Shown here in pieces: positions 19,702 through 28,965 of a stretch of DNA of 64,000 bases. The position numbers and the translations under genes are program-made. Position 1 is the stretch's first letter; each line of letters begins with the position of its first letter. Location of the stretch: NCBI GenBank assembly GCA_041399085.1, contig JAWKTM010000029.1:23072-87071 (forward strand), given 5' to 3'. The notes beneath the pieces are model-generated. The model had not been told where the DNA came from. It saw nothing but the letters and a program-made list of their open reading frames with translations, and searched no databases. Source of the DNA: JAWKTM01 sp041399085 (GTDB lineage Bacteria; Planctomycetota; Planctomycetia; Pirellulales; Pirellulaceae).

Positions 19702-20015
19702 CTTGCCATATTTGTTTGCCACAGGTTTCCCAATCGTTCTAGGGGCAAGCTCCGGGAGTGTCGATTGTGATGGAGTATCTTGACGTTCTCACCCGACCGA
19801 CTATTCGGGCGTTAACCGGACTAACCAATCGTCAGTCAGAAGACCTCGTCAACGATCTGATTGCCTTGTCGTGGAAAGTTCAGTGGATCAGGAAACGCTC
19901 CACCGGCGAGTCTTGAAGTTCATGCATAAAACACAGCCGGGGATGGAGCCGAGCGTTGACGAGATTGAACGGGCCACACGTGGATGACGCATTCCCGGTT
20001 GCCGCGGTTACTAGC
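19702..20015. other. Intergenic stretch with a possible broken small ORF
   Basis: About 314 bp between DUF1501 and the small membrane protein. A 48-codon plus-strand ORF (19770-19916, GGAG about 13 nt upstream) encodes MEYLDVLTRPTIRALTGLTN... and stops. Another plus frame from about 19874 to 19987 encodes a charged stretch ending MEPSVDEIERATRG. Joined by a frame change they would make one peptide of about 70 residues. I recognise no family; it may be a gene remnant or chance. Confidence 0.2.
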
Positions 20016-20285
20016 TTATATCTCCCCGTCACGCTCCGCTTCGCGCTTGATGCGACGGTAGACGAAATAGAGTGGCATCTGCATTAAGGCCAGGGCCGCT
20101 AGAACTAAGGCCGCGATTACCAGCGGTTGGATCACTGCCCAGAGAAAGACGCCCAGGGTCAATGCGAGCACTGGGACGGCGAGGCAGATACAAAGAACGG
20201 TTGTGATCGTAAGCAGCGACCGAATTGAAAACTGGGTACGCTGCTTGGGCGATGGTGGATCGGCCTTCAAAGATCCCGGATTCAT
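20016..20285 (-). CDS. Small planctomycete membrane protein
   Basis: 89 aa. After a polar 17-residue lead comes QFSIRSLLTITTVLCICLAV, a motif seen in many short planctomycete membrane proteins, followed by a second hydrophobic segment (WAVIQPLVIAALVLAALALM) and a basic cytoplasmic tail (RRIKREAERDGE). Two transmembrane helices predicted. Its ATG overlaps the pepA stop by one base (TAATG), so it is probably translationally coupled to pepA. Function unknown. Confidence 0.75.
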   Translation of the reverse strand: MNPGSLKADPPSPKQRTQFSIRSLLTITTVLCICLAVPVLALTLGVFLWAVIQPLVIAALVLAALALMQMPLYFVYRRIKREAERDGEI

Positions 20286-21769
20286 TAGGTTGCTTCAGCC
20301 GAGACAGAGTTCGCTGGCCAGCCGCGGGCGACTTCCACCAACGTCCGCACGAGGGCGCCGCTGCCACCGGCGTCGAGCCATTCCTTAGGCTTCTCCAAAA
20401 AGGCTGGCCCGGCGATATCAATATGAGTCCAAGGCGTACCGGCAACAAATTCTTCGAGGAACTTGGCGGCCGTGATTGCTCCACCCCAACGACCGTCGCC
20501 AATGTTTTTGATGTCCGCCACGGTACTGCGAATCTGTTCGCCAAATTCGGGGAACATCGGAAGTTGCCAAACTCGCTCGCCGCAATCGGCAGCCGCGGCA
20601 GCGATTGCCCCGCACCAGTCTTGATGGTTGGTCATTAAGCCGGAAACATCCATCCCCAAAGCCACAACGCACGCGCCAGTTAGAGTGGCCAAGTCGATCA
20701 AGTTCGCCGCGCCCCGTTCGACAGCTACGTCCAGCACGTCGGCCAATACCAACCGGCCTTCGGCGTCGGTGTTAAGCACTTCGATCGTCTTGCCGCAGCG
20801 AGCTGTAAGCACATCGCCCAGCTTGTACGAATCGCCGCTGATCATATTCTCGACCAACCCCACCAATCCAATGACGTTCACCGGCAGCTTCAGTCGAGCG
20901 ATCGCGGCCATCGTCCCTAGGACAGTCGCCGCGCCGGCCATGTCACATTTCATTGTCTTCATGCTATCGCTGGGCTTCAGCGACAGGCCACCCGAGTCGA
21001 ACGTGACGCCCTTGCCAACCAATCCTAAAGTCGGGCTCTCACCTCCGCCTCGGTAACTGAGGATGACCAGCCGCGGCGGCTGACTTGACCCACGGGCAAC
21101 GGCCAGCAGCGAACCGCATCGTTCCTGCGTCAACCGAGCTTCATCCCAGACTTCGATCTCCAATCCCGAGTCGCTTGCGACGCGTTCGGCTTCGGCGGCG
21201 AAAGCGGCGGGAAAGATGTGGCTCGGCGGCTCGTTTACCAAGCGTCGAGTCAGATTCATACTTTCGCCGAGCGCGATCCCGGCTTCGATCGCCGCCGATG
21301 GCGCGTCGCCTGCCCAATGAACTTCGGCCAATCCGTGCAGCTTTTTTTCGGCCCGATAAAGATCTTGGCCGACGCCACCCACGATGAACCCGCAGGCGGC
21401 CGCTTCGACCAATGGCGCGGGCCATCCATCGCCCAGATAGAAACCCACTCGCTGTTCAGGCTTGGCGGCCAACGATTTCGCGGCGGCGGCAGCAATGCGA
21501 AACGCGTCGCCACGCGTCAGCTTCGTTGGCTCGCCCATTCCCACGATCAAAGCCTGAGTTGCCGAGATTCCCGCCGGCGCGAGCAACGTGGCCGTCTCGA
21601 ATCGTTTGCCCTTCACGACGCCTCGCGACACCAGTTTGCTGATCGCGCCGCCGGATGCTTGATCGAGTTGCTGAGCGGCCGGCGTGAGCGAGCCGCCCTC
21701 CGCCACGCCTACAATCACGGCGTCGACATCCAATTGAGTTACATCCACGGTCGTGGTCGAAATCTTCAC
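20285..21769 (-). CDS. pepA: Leucyl aminopeptidase (M17 family)
   Basis: Cytosolic di-metal aminopeptidase removing N-terminal residues from peptides. 494 aa from GTG 21769, which has AAAGGA 8 nt upstream; the frame is open to 21985 but the extra residues are unlike the family. Landmarks: GKGVTFDSGGLSLKPSDSM with metal and active-site residues, DMAGAATVLG, and the M17 signature NTDAEGRLVLAD. Length matches E. coli PepA (503 aa). The upstream gene is divergent (UbiD family), with starts about 230 bp apart. PepA homologues can also bind DNA, which cannot be judged here. Confidence 0.95.
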   Translation of the reverse strand: MKISTTTVDVTQLDVDAVIVGVAEGGSLTPAAQQLDQASGGAISKLVSRGVVKGKRFETATLLAPAGISATQALIVGMGEPTKLTRGDAFRIAAAAAKSLAAKPEQRVGFYLGDGWPAPLVEAAACGFIVGGVGQDLYRAEKKLHGLAEVHWAGDAPSAAIEAGIALGESMNLTRRLVNEPPSHIFPAAFAAEAERVASDSGLEIEVWDEARLTQERCGSLLAVARGSSQPPRLVILSYRGGGESPTLGLVGKGVTFDSGGLSLKPSDSMKTMKCDMAGAATVLGTMAAIARLKLPVNVIGLVGLVENMISGDSYKLGDVLTARCGKTIEVLNTDAEGRLVLADVLDVAVERGAANLIDLATLTGACVVALGMDVSGLMTNHQDWCGAIAAAAADCGERVWQLPMFPEFGEQIRSTVADIKNIGDGRWGGAITAAKFLEEFVAGTPWTHIDIAGPAFLEKPKEWLDAGGSGALVRTLVEVARGWPANSVSAEAT

Positions 21770-21998
21770 GTTAGCGTCCTTTCGGGAGCGAAGCGGGGAA
21801 TGCACGGGGGCGTCGCGGACGCATCGGCGAACGAACGCCAACTGCGACTGGCGTGCCGACGCGGATCGGCGAGCACGTCCCCGGCTAGGCACGGCGACGT
21901 GGCGCGTTAGTTTACTCGGTCGCTTGCGGTTGTCCCAGTTGGAGCCGGCAGAGGGTCGGCAAGATGAACCGAAAGTACCGAGCAAAGTCGAGCGTGCG

Positions 21999-22874
21999 AT
22001 GGGTTATCGCAATCTAAAGCAATGCGTTGTCGATTTGGAAAGCTCCGGGCATTTGATCCGTTGTGACGAGCCGGTCGATGCTGACTTGGAAATTGCCGAA
22101 ATTCATCGTCGCGTGTATCAGCGTGGCGGCCCAGCCGTGCTGTTCACAAACGTGCGTGGCTGCCGCTTTCCGATGGTGTCGAACCTGTTTGGCACGATCG
22201 AACGAGCACGGTTCCTGTTTCGCGACACGCTGGAAACCGTGCGGCGAATGATTGAACTGAAGATCGAGCCGCTTGAACTGGCTCGCCGCCCCGGCCGATA
22301 TTGGCGAGCCCCGTGGACGGCGATGGCGATGAGACCCGCCCTGCGCCGAGGCGGCCCTGTACTCAAGCATCAGATTCGCATTTCCGAACTTCCGCAATTG
22401 CGATCGTGGCCCGACGACGGCGGGGCGTTCATTACGTTGCCGCAGGTCTACTCGGAAAATATTGATCGGCCGGGGTTGTCGCATTCCAATTTGGGTATGT
22501 ATCGCGTGCAGCTATCGGGCGGGCAATACGAACCGAATTGTGAGATTGGTCTGCACTATCAAATCCATCGTGGCATTGGCGTACATCACGCCGCGGCGAT
22601 TCGGCAAGGCCGCCCGTTCCGTGTCAATATCTTCGTCGGCGGTACGCCCGCGATGACGTTGGCCGCCGTGATGCCGCTGCCGGAAGGCATGTCTGAATTA
22701 GGTTTTGCCGGTGCGCTAGCCGGCCACCGAATTCCGATGGCGAAGCCCGCGCCCGGATGCCCTGCCCTGTGTATGGCGAAGCGGACTTTGTATTACGGGA
22801 ACGGTGGACCCAGAAAAACAATTGCCAGAAGGACCATTCGGCGATCACCTCGGCTATTACAGCTTGGCTCATGA
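21999..22874 (+). CDS. UbiD-family decarboxylase, N-terminal part (frameshifted)
   Basis: N-terminal part of a prenyl-FMN-dependent decarboxylase homologue, starting MGYRNLKQCVVDLESSGHL at ATG 21999. UbiD landmarks: DADLEIAEIHRRVYQRGGPAVLFTNV, LPQVYSENIDRPGLSHSNLGMYR and GLHYQIHRGIGVHHA (prFMN/metal region). Coherent to GCPAL at about 22768, where the expected VYGEADFVL continues in the -1 frame for about 33 nt, and then another -1 step at the AA of 22800-22801 leads to TVDPEKQ. The in-frame ORF end at 22874 is therefore artificial. Two single missing bases account for everything. Confidence 0.85.
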   Translation: MGYRNLKQCVVDLESSGHLIRCDEPVDADLEIAEIHRRVYQRGGPAVLFTNVRGCRFPMVSNLFGTIERARFLFRDTLETVRRMIELKIEPLELARRPGRYWRAPWTAMAMRPALRRGGPVLKHQIRISELPQLRSWPDDGGAFITLPQVYSENIDRPGLSHSNLGMYRVQLSGGQYEPNCEIGLHYQIHRGIGVHHAAAIRQGRPFRVNIFVGGTPAMTLAAVMPLPEGMSELGFAGALAGHRIPMAKPAPGCPALCMAKRTLYYGNGGPRKTIARRTIRRSPRLLQLGS

Positions 22875-23862
22875 TTTTCCAGTACTGCGAGTTGAGCGGG
22901 TTTATCACCGGACCGACGCGATTTGGCCTTTCACAGTCGTAGGCAGACCGCCTCAGGAAGATACTGTCTTCGGCGAATTGATTCACGAATTGACAGGCCC
23001 CATCATTCCGACGGTGATACCTGGTGTTCGGGCTGTCCATGCAGTCGATGCAGCCGGGGTCCATCCCCTGTTATTGGCCATTGGCAGCGAACGATATACG
23101 CCCTACCGTCGGCCCGATAAGCCTCAGGAACTATTGACGCAAGCCAATGCGATTCTCGGGCAAGGTCAGATGTCGCTGGCCAAGTACCTTTGGATTGCCA
23201 GCGGCGACGACGATCCACATTTGAACTTGCACGACATCCCGCAATTCTTTCAGCATGTGTTGGCCCGCGTGGACTGGCGGCGCGATCTTCATTTTCAGAC
23301 TCGCACAACGATCGATACGCTGGATTATTCTGGTTCCGGTTTTAACGAAGGTTCTAAATTAGTCGTGGCCGCGACTGGGCCCGTGCGCCGCGACCTTCCT
23401 AGAGCTTTGCCGGCGGAACTATGTGAGACAGCCTGGTTGCCGGACGGTTTTTCCGAACCACGGGTCGTCTGGCCAGGCGTATTGGCCGTGACGGCTCCGC
23501 GGTACGCGGGAACCGTCGAAACGCGCGCCGCCGATGAATCGTTGATGAAGTTTTGTGGGCGTTTTAACGCGAATGATCCGATCAATCGATTCCCGCTGGT
23601 TGTACTTGTGGATGACAGCGATTTTGCGGCGCGATCAGAAAACAACTTCCTGTGGGTTGTGTTTACGCGCAGCAATCCGGCAGCCGACATTGAAGGTATC
23701 GAATCGTTCGTTCAGGAAAAACATTGGGGCTGTCGCGGTTCGCTGGTGATCGACGCCCGGATCAAACCACACCATGCGCCGCCGTTGGTCGAAGATGCGG
23801 ACGTGACTCGCCGGGTAGACGCTTTGGCTGCTCGCGGCGGACCTTTGTCCAAATACTTATGA
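22804..23862 (+). CDS. UbiD-family decarboxylase, C-terminal part (frameshifted)
   Basis: C-terminal part of the same UbiD homologue in a different frame: DPEKQLPEGPFGDHLGYYSL (with the conserved acidic active-site region), GELIHELTGPIIPTVIPGV, GQMSLAKYLWIAS and WGCRGSLVIDARIKPHHAPPL. Repaired, the gene would encode about 621 aa, normal for planctomycete UbiD-like proteins. Such enzymes decarboxylate aromatic or alpha,beta-unsaturated acids, e.g. in quinone synthesis, and need UbiX-made prFMN; no ubiX is nearby. Pseudogene versus indel error is undecided. Confidence 0.85.
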   Translation: MDPEKQLPEGPFGDHLGYYSLAHDFPVLRVERVYHRTDAIWPFTVVGRPPQEDTVFGELIHELTGPIIPTVIPGVRAVHAVDAAGVHPLLLAIGSERYTPYRRPDKPQELLTQANAILGQGQMSLAKYLWIASGDDDPHLNLHDIPQFFQHVLARVDWRRDLHFQTRTTIDTLDYSGSGFNEGSKLVVAATGPVRRDLPRALPAELCETAWLPDGFSEPRVVWPGVLAVTAPRYAGTVETRAADESLMKFCGRFNANDPINRFPLVVLVDDSDFAARSENNFLWVVFTRSNPAADIEGIESFVQEKHWGCRGSLVIDARIKPHHAPPLVEDADVTRRVDALAARGGPLSKYL

Positions 23863-23953
23863 CAGGGGTTCTTAGGCCCCACGGGCATCGGACTGTGGTT
23901 TCCATCACATGATAAGCAACTGGCATCAGGCATAAAGTAGAGGAATGGCGGAG

Positions 23954-25852
23954 ATGCTGGGGGCGCTATTCGGCGAAGTTGTCTATATCGACATCACAGG
24001 ACCGCTGATGTGGTTCGCTGCGGCTTGGTTCACGACCGTGGGGGGTGGCATCGGCAGTTTTATGAACGTCGTGATCTACCGCTCGCCGCTGGGTAAAAGC
24101 GTCGTGCATCCAGGGTCGCGTTGTCCCCGCTGTGGATATGCCATTCGTTGGTATGACAATGTTCCGGTGCTCAGTTGGCTCAATCTACGCGGGCGCTGTC
24201 GTAATTGCGATCTGCCCATTGCGGCCCGGTATCCGATCGTCGAGGCGATGGTGTCCGCCATCTTCTTTGCCGTGGCCGTCCGCGAGTTGTTTACGGGCGG
24301 CGCGAATTTGTTGTTGCCAATGACGAGTCCACGTTTCGTACCGATGACGTTGTTCGGCGTCTACGCCTGTCAAATGTGGGCCATTTGCACATTAATTTGT
24401 GCCGCCTTGATTGAATACGATGGCTTACGTATGCGCAAGCGGTTGCTGATTTATGCCGTCGTCTTAGTTGTGCTCGCGTCGCCGTGGCTTCCAGGATTGC
24501 CGCCGCAAGCGGTGAGTGGCATACCGCTATGGCTTAATGGATTGGCCGGCGCCGGCGCGGGCGCGGTGCTGGGATGTGTCGCTCGACTGCGTTTCTGGGG
24601 CGTCAGCGTTCGCCGTTCGACTCCCGAACTTGAACTGATGTTGTTCGGCGCGATCGTCGGGTGGTCATTGGTCACGGTTTTTGCTGCGTTGGCTGCCGCG
24701 GTCGATCTACTGTCCGCCGTCTTCCGCCTGTGTGATCGCCGTTCGGGGCGCTGGCCGTGGAACGCAACCTTGGCAATCGGACTGTTCGCCTGCATCGCCT
24801 TCTATAGCGAGTTGGTGGGAAATTTACCGGCGCAATGGTTGGTCGATCCATTGTCGATTTTGGCCGCGGCCGGCGCTGTCGCGGTGGCGAGTGTATTAAC
24901 CGCGGCATGCGATCGTCGCGTGGAAGCTTGGCAACAACGGGAGAAACAAATTATGGCTGACGAGTCGGATTCAAAGAGACGAAACAGCGGCACTCCTCAC
25001 CAACAGGCGACTCACGATGAGAACCTGCAAGCGATTTTGCAATCGCCCAGTTATCGCATCGCGGCATATGACACGGATTTCTTACACCGCGAAGAATTAC
25101 GGCCCGTGCGGCTTCAATTAGAACTGCTCAAGCCCGAGATGGCGTTTCAGGAAAATGGGATTCGTTCCACGGTCGTCGTCTTTGGCGGAACACAAATTGT
25201 GGATCAGGAGGAAGCCGACCGCCGCAAGTCGGAAGCCGACACGCGATTGGAATTGGCTCCCGACGACCAAGCTCGCACGCGAGATGTTGCTCGGGCTGAG
25301 AGAATCCGTGCCAAAGCTAAGTATTATGACCAAGCCCGCGAATTCGGCCGGATCGTATCTTCGGCTTGTCAAGTGAACGGGGATTGCGACTACGTTGTGA
25401 TCACGGGCGGTGGACCCGGTGTCATGGAAGCGGCGAATCGAGGGGCGTTTGACGCCGGGGCCAAGTCCATTGGGCTAAATATAACCCTGCCGGCCGAACA
25501 GCGACCGAACCCTTATATCTCGCCGGAGCTCTGTTTTCAGTTTCATTATTTCGCGCTCCGCAAAATGCATTTTCTCATGCGTGCGAAAGCATTGGTTGTA
25601 TTCCCTGGTGGGTTCGGTACGTTGGACGAATTGTTTGACGCCCTGACGCTACGGCAGACTCAACGCATGCAAGAGATTCCCATAATCCTCTTTGGACGAG
25701 AATACTGGGATCGCGTGATCGACTTCCAATTCTTAGCTGACGAAGGCGTCATCGCCGACGAACACTTGGACCTGATCGACTATGCGGAAACCGCGCAAGA
25801 GGCTTGGGAGATCATCTGCCGTTTCCACGAAAGCCGTGAGGCGGTGAGCTAA
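23954..25852 (+). CDS. Prepilin-peptidase-like membrane domain fused to a LOG-family (TIGR00730) domain
   Basis: 632 aa. AGAGGA at 23939-23944 fits ATG 23954 better than ATG 23945. Residues ~1-330: type IV prepilin peptidase-like, with GSFMNVVIYRSPLGKS, paired zinc CPRC...CRNC motifs, SWLNLRGRC and about seven helices. The first Asp region is IEYD, but the GxGD second catalytic motif is not recognisable (TPELELMLFGAIVGW instead), so activity is doubtful. Residues ~440-630: Rossmann-like LOG/lysine-decarboxylase-like family with VITGGGPGVMEAANRGA and PGGFGTLDELFDALTLRQ (PGGxGTxxE). A good internal start (GGGAG then ATG 24954) suggests the LOG part may also be made alone. Confidence 0.8.
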   Translation: MLGALFGEVVYIDITGPLMWFAAAWFTTVGGGIGSFMNVVIYRSPLGKSVVHPGSRCPRCGYAIRWYDNVPVLSWLNLRGRCRNCDLPIAARYPIVEAMVSAIFFAVAVRELFTGGANLLLPMTSPRFVPMTLFGVYACQMWAICTLICAALIEYDGLRMRKRLLIYAVVLVVLASPWLPGLPPQAVSGIPLWLNGLAGAGAGAVLGCVARLRFWGVSVRRSTPELELMLFGAIVGWSLVTVFAALAAAVDLLSAVFRLCDRRSGRWPWNATLAIGLFACIAFYSELVGNLPAQWLVDPLSILAAAGAVAVASVLTAACDRRVEAWQQREKQIMADESDSKRRNSGTPHQQATHDENLQAILQSPSYRIAAYDTDFLHREELRPVRLQLELLKPEMAFQENGIRSTVVVFGGTQIVDQEEADRRKSEADTRLELAPDDQARTRDVARAERIRAKAKYYDQAREFGRIVSSACQVNGDCDYVVITGGGPGVMEAANRGAFDAGAKSIGLNITLPAEQRPNPYISPELCFQFHYFALRKMHFLMRAKALVVFPGGFGTLDELFDALTLRQTQRMQEIPIILFGREYWDRVIDFQFLADEGVIADEHLDLIDYAETAQEAWEIICRFHESREAVS

Positions 25853-26574
25853 CGATCGAAAGGCCAGCCTTCACTCAATGTCGCTTTTTGCAAGTCCGTG
25901 AGTTGACGAATGCCTTGGCGAGCGAGCGAGAGAAGCTGCCCTAATTCGACGTCATCGAACGTGGCCTCTTCGCCTGTCCCTTGTATTTCCACAAACCGGC
26001 CTTGTCCCGTCATGACCACATTCATGTCGACCGTGGCGGCGAAATCTTGTTCGTAGTCCAAGTCCAGAGTCGCGCGGCCGTCGACTAAGCCAACACTTAC
26101 AGCAGCCACGCTATCGCTGAGAGGATAACTGGCCGGATCGGGCAAGGCTTCCCGCACGGAGTTCAACGCATCGACAAGCGCCAAGAACGCGCCGGTGATG
26201 CTGGCCGTGCGGGTGCCTCCGTCCGCCTGCAAGACATCGCAGTCGACCGTGACCATACGCTCGCCGAGCCGTTTGAGATCAATAATCGCTCGCAGACTGC
26301 GGCCAATTAACCGCTGAATTTCCGTCGTGCGACCATCGACTTTTCCTTCGCGTTCGCGGCGTTTTCGCGGACTGGTGCTATGCGGCAGCATGTTATATTC
26401 GGCGGTAATCCAGCCCTTCCCCTTGCCAACCAGCCACGGTGGAACCTCATTCGCGACACTGGCCGTACACAACACGATCGTCCCGCCCGATTGATATAAC
26501 ACACTGCCCGGCGACGACTTGGTGTAGTTCCGTGTGATTTGGACGGCGCGAAGTTCGTCTGCCGCTCGCGACAT
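25849..26574 (-). CDS. rph: Ribonuclease PH
   Basis: Phosphate-dependent 3'-5' exoribonuclease trimming tRNA 3' ends, 241 aa, full length. Landmarks: DELRAVQITRNYTKSSPGSVLYQSGGTIVLCTASV, WITAEYNMLPHSTSPRKRRE, GRTTEIQRLIGRSLRA, VDCDVLQADGGTRTASITGAF and MTGQGRFVEIQGTGEEATF (phosphate and active-site region). Convergent with the LOG fusion gene, the stops overlapping by 4 bp. Downstream of and co-directional with argF (62-bp gap), so possibly read through from the arg cluster. Confidence 0.96.
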   Translation of the reverse strand: MSRAADELRAVQITRNYTKSSPGSVLYQSGGTIVLCTASVANEVPPWLVGKGKGWITAEYNMLPHSTSPRKRREREGKVDGRTTEIQRLIGRSLRAIIDLKRLGERMVTVDCDVLQADGGTRTASITGAFLALVDALNSVREALPDPASYPLSDSVAAVSVGLVDGRATLDLDYEQDFAATVDMNVVMTGQGRFVEIQGTGEEATFDDVELGQLLSLARQGIRQLTDLQKATLSEGWPFDR

Positions 26575-26636
26575 GCTTCCGATTCCTTGTTGTGAGAAAA
26601 AGTATGAGATCGTTGGGCACGCTTAGTCGATATCGC

Positions 26637-27563
26637 TCACCAGGAAAAAGCGCCTAACAGGCAGGCGATCAGTCCTTTTTGAACGTGCATCCGATTACCG
26701 GCCTGTTGAATGATCGCGCTTTGGGCACATTCAAAGACGCCGTCAGTGATTTCCTCGTCGCGACGAGCCGGAAGGCAATGCAGCACGATCGCGTCGGATG
26801 GGGCGTGCTTCATCAACTCCTCATTTACCTGATAGGGCGCGAGCGTTTTCAGACGAGCGGCGCTTTCTGCCTCTTGCCCCATACTGACCCACACGTCCGT
26901 GTAAATGGCCGTGGCGTTGTTGACCGCGGCGATCGGATCGGCCGTTTCGGTCAACTTGAGTTGAGGGCATTCGCGGCTGAGTCGTTCCAGAAATGGTTTG
27001 TCGAAACGATGTTCGGGCGGCGCCGCCACCGCCAACTCCACATCCATTTTCCCGCAAGCGATGGCCAAGCTGCGGGCCACATTGTTCGCGTCGCCGATAT
27101 AAGCCAACTTCTGCTTCGACAAGTTGCCACGTCGCTCGCGCATGGTGAAGAGATCGGCCAAGGCTTGGCAGGGATGGGCCAAGTCGCTCAACCCGTTGAT
27201 GACGCTGCACGAACAATGGCTGGCCAAATCTTCGATGCTGGAGTGCGATTTCGATCGCACGACAACCGCGTCGACGTACTCGCTTAAAACCCGACCGAAG
27301 TCCTTCGTCGGCTCGCGTTTTCCCCAGCCCACATCATCGCCCAAAAACAGACTGCCGCCGCCCAAGTGTGTGATTGCGGTTTCAAAGCTAACGCGCGTTC
27401 TTAGCGACGGCTTCTCAAAGATCAATGCGAGAACTCGTCCGGGCAACAGCGACTCGCGCACTCCGGCTTGCAGCTTTCGTTTCAGTTCAGCCGAGACTTC
27501 GAAGACTCGTTCGATTTGTTCCGCGGTAAGATCGAACAGCGTGACAACATGCTTGGTCGCCAT
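26637..27563 (-). CDS. argF: Ornithine carbamoyltransferase
   Basis: Converts ornithine and carbamoyl phosphate to citrulline in arginine synthesis. 308 aa from ATG 27563 (GGGGAGA 3-4 nt upstream); the open frame to 27725 adds unlike residues. Motifs: carbamoyl-phosphate loop SLRTRVSFE (usual STRTR, with the first Thr absent), GDDVGWGKREPTKD, HPCQALADL, GDANNVARSL and HCLPARRDEE. Complete. Last gene of the argB-argD-argF run, 119 bp after argD. Confidence 0.96.
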   Translation of the reverse strand: MATKHVVTLFDLTAEQIERVFEVSAELKRKLQAGVRESLLPGRVLALIFEKPSLRTRVSFETAITHLGGGSLFLGDDVGWGKREPTKDFGRVLSEYVDAVVVRSKSHSSIEDLASHCSCSVINGLSDLAHPCQALADLFTMRERRGNLSKQKLAYIGDANNVARSLAIACGKMDVELAVAAPPEHRFDKPFLERLSRECPQLKLTETADPIAAVNNATAIYTDVWVSMGQEAESAARLKTLAPYQVNEELMKHAPSDAIVLHCLPARRDEEITDGVFECAQSAIIQQAGNRMHVQKGLIACLLGAFSW

Positions 27564-27682
27564 CTCATTCTCCCCGTCGCCGTCGGGCTTCCTGCCGGAT
27601 GGCGCGATGTCATTAAATGGGAAAAGCCAACACTCCGGCTGTTCATCAACCGGGGTGTTGGCCGTTGTGGAACTTATTTTGA

Positions 27683-28870
27683 TTACGAAGCAACTTCCTT
27701 CAAGACTGCCGCGAGTAAATCGCATCCTTCCTCGGCCAATTCCTCCGTGAGGTTCATCGCTGGCAACAGGCGGATAACATTGCCTTGCGTGCAGTTAATC
27801 AGCAATCGTCGTTCGAGGCATTCTTTCACGACCGGAGCGCCTTCCACGGTCAATTCGATTCCTACCATTACGCCGACCGCCCGGACCTCGGCGATGATAT
27901 CACACTCTTGTTGCAATTCCGTGAAGCGACGATGAAATAGTTCGCCTAGTTGCTGAGCGCGTTGCAACAATCCTTCCTGCTCCATCGTTTCCAATGTCGC
28001 GATGCCCGCACGGGCGGCGATTGGATTGCCGCCGAACGTCGCCGCATGCATGCCGGGCCGTAAGCTAGGCGCGATTTCGGCGCGAGCCATTAGTGCCCCG
28101 CCGGCAATTCCGCCGCAAAGCGCTTTGGCCAGCGTCATAATATCGGGCTCGACACCGAAGTGTTGGTAGGCGAACCAATCGCCGGTTCGTCCACAACCGG
28201 TTTGCACTTCATCGAAAATCAAGAGCAGTTCATGCTCGTTGCATAGTTCGCGGAGCCCTTGCAGAAAGCCTTCGGGGGGAATGCGTACGCCGCCTTCACC
28301 CTGAATCGGCTCGATCATGATGGCGCAGGTGTCATCGTCGATCCGTTCTCGTACGGCGTTCAAATCACCAAACGGGGCGTAGGTAAATCCCGCCACAAGC
28401 GGCTCGATGCCATCGTGATATTTCGGTTGCGCCGTGGCCGTAACCGCGCCCATCGTGCGACCATGAAAGCCGCCCTGAAATGTGATGATCTTATATTTCG
28501 ATTTCGGTGTGTGCAGCCGAGCGAGCTTGATCGCCGCTTCGTTGGCTTCCGCCCCGCTATTGCAGAAGAAAGCTTGGCCGCCGAAGCTCCGTTCGCTTAA
28601 CATCTGGGCCCAATGTCCCTGAACATCCATATGCCAAGTATTGGGAACATGGATCAGCGTGGCGACTTGTTCTTGCACGGCTTTGACCACCGCCGGCGGA
28701 CAATGTCCCAGCAGATTGCAACCCCAGCCCGGAAACAAGTCCAAATACCGATTGTCCTCGCTATCCCACACATGCGAACCTTCGCCACGCACCAGATTCA
28801 CCGGGTATCGCGTGTAGTTGGGAATCACATACTTTTGGAACAGTTCAACGGTGTCGGTGGAGCTTAGCAT
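27683..28870 (-). CDS. argD: Acetylornithine aminotransferase
   Basis: PLP enzyme converting N-acetylglutamate semialdehyde to N-acetylornithine. 395 aa from ATG 28870; the frame is open to 28918 but the added residues look non-native, and neither start has a clear ribosome site. Landmarks: LDLFPGWGCNLLGHCPPAVV, CNSGAEANEAAIKLAR, FQGGFHGRTMGA, EPIQGEGGV, LLIFDEVQTGCGRTG, and ITMLAKAL-like TLAKALCGG where the PLP lysine lies, then FGGNPIAARAG. Class-III aminotransferase; succinyldiaminopimelate activity is a known second role of ArgD. Confidence 0.95.
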   Translation of the reverse strand: MLSSTDTVELFQKYVIPNYTRYPVNLVRGEGSHVWDSEDNRYLDLFPGWGCNLLGHCPPAVVKAVQEQVATLIHVPNTWHMDVQGHWAQMLSERSFGGQAFFCNSGAEANEAAIKLARLHTPKSKYKIITFQGGFHGRTMGAVTATAQPKYHDGIEPLVAGFTYAPFGDLNAVRERIDDDTCAIMIEPIQGEGGVRIPPEGFLQGLRELCNEHELLLIFDEVQTGCGRTGDWFAYQHFGVEPDIMTLAKALCGGIAGGALMARAEIAPSLRPGMHAATFGGNPIAARAGIATLETMEQEGLLQRAQQLGELFHRRFTELQQECDIIAEVRAVGVMVGIELTVEGAPVVKECLERRLLINCTQGNVIRLLPAMNLTEELAEEGCDLLAAVLKEVAS

Positions 28871-28965
28871 TCGCGTCACAACGGAAGATGGGTGAATTTG
28901 GCAACAACAATTCGTCAACGGGAATCGAAAGGTGAATGACCGCCAGCGGCCAAGAAGGTTCGCGG

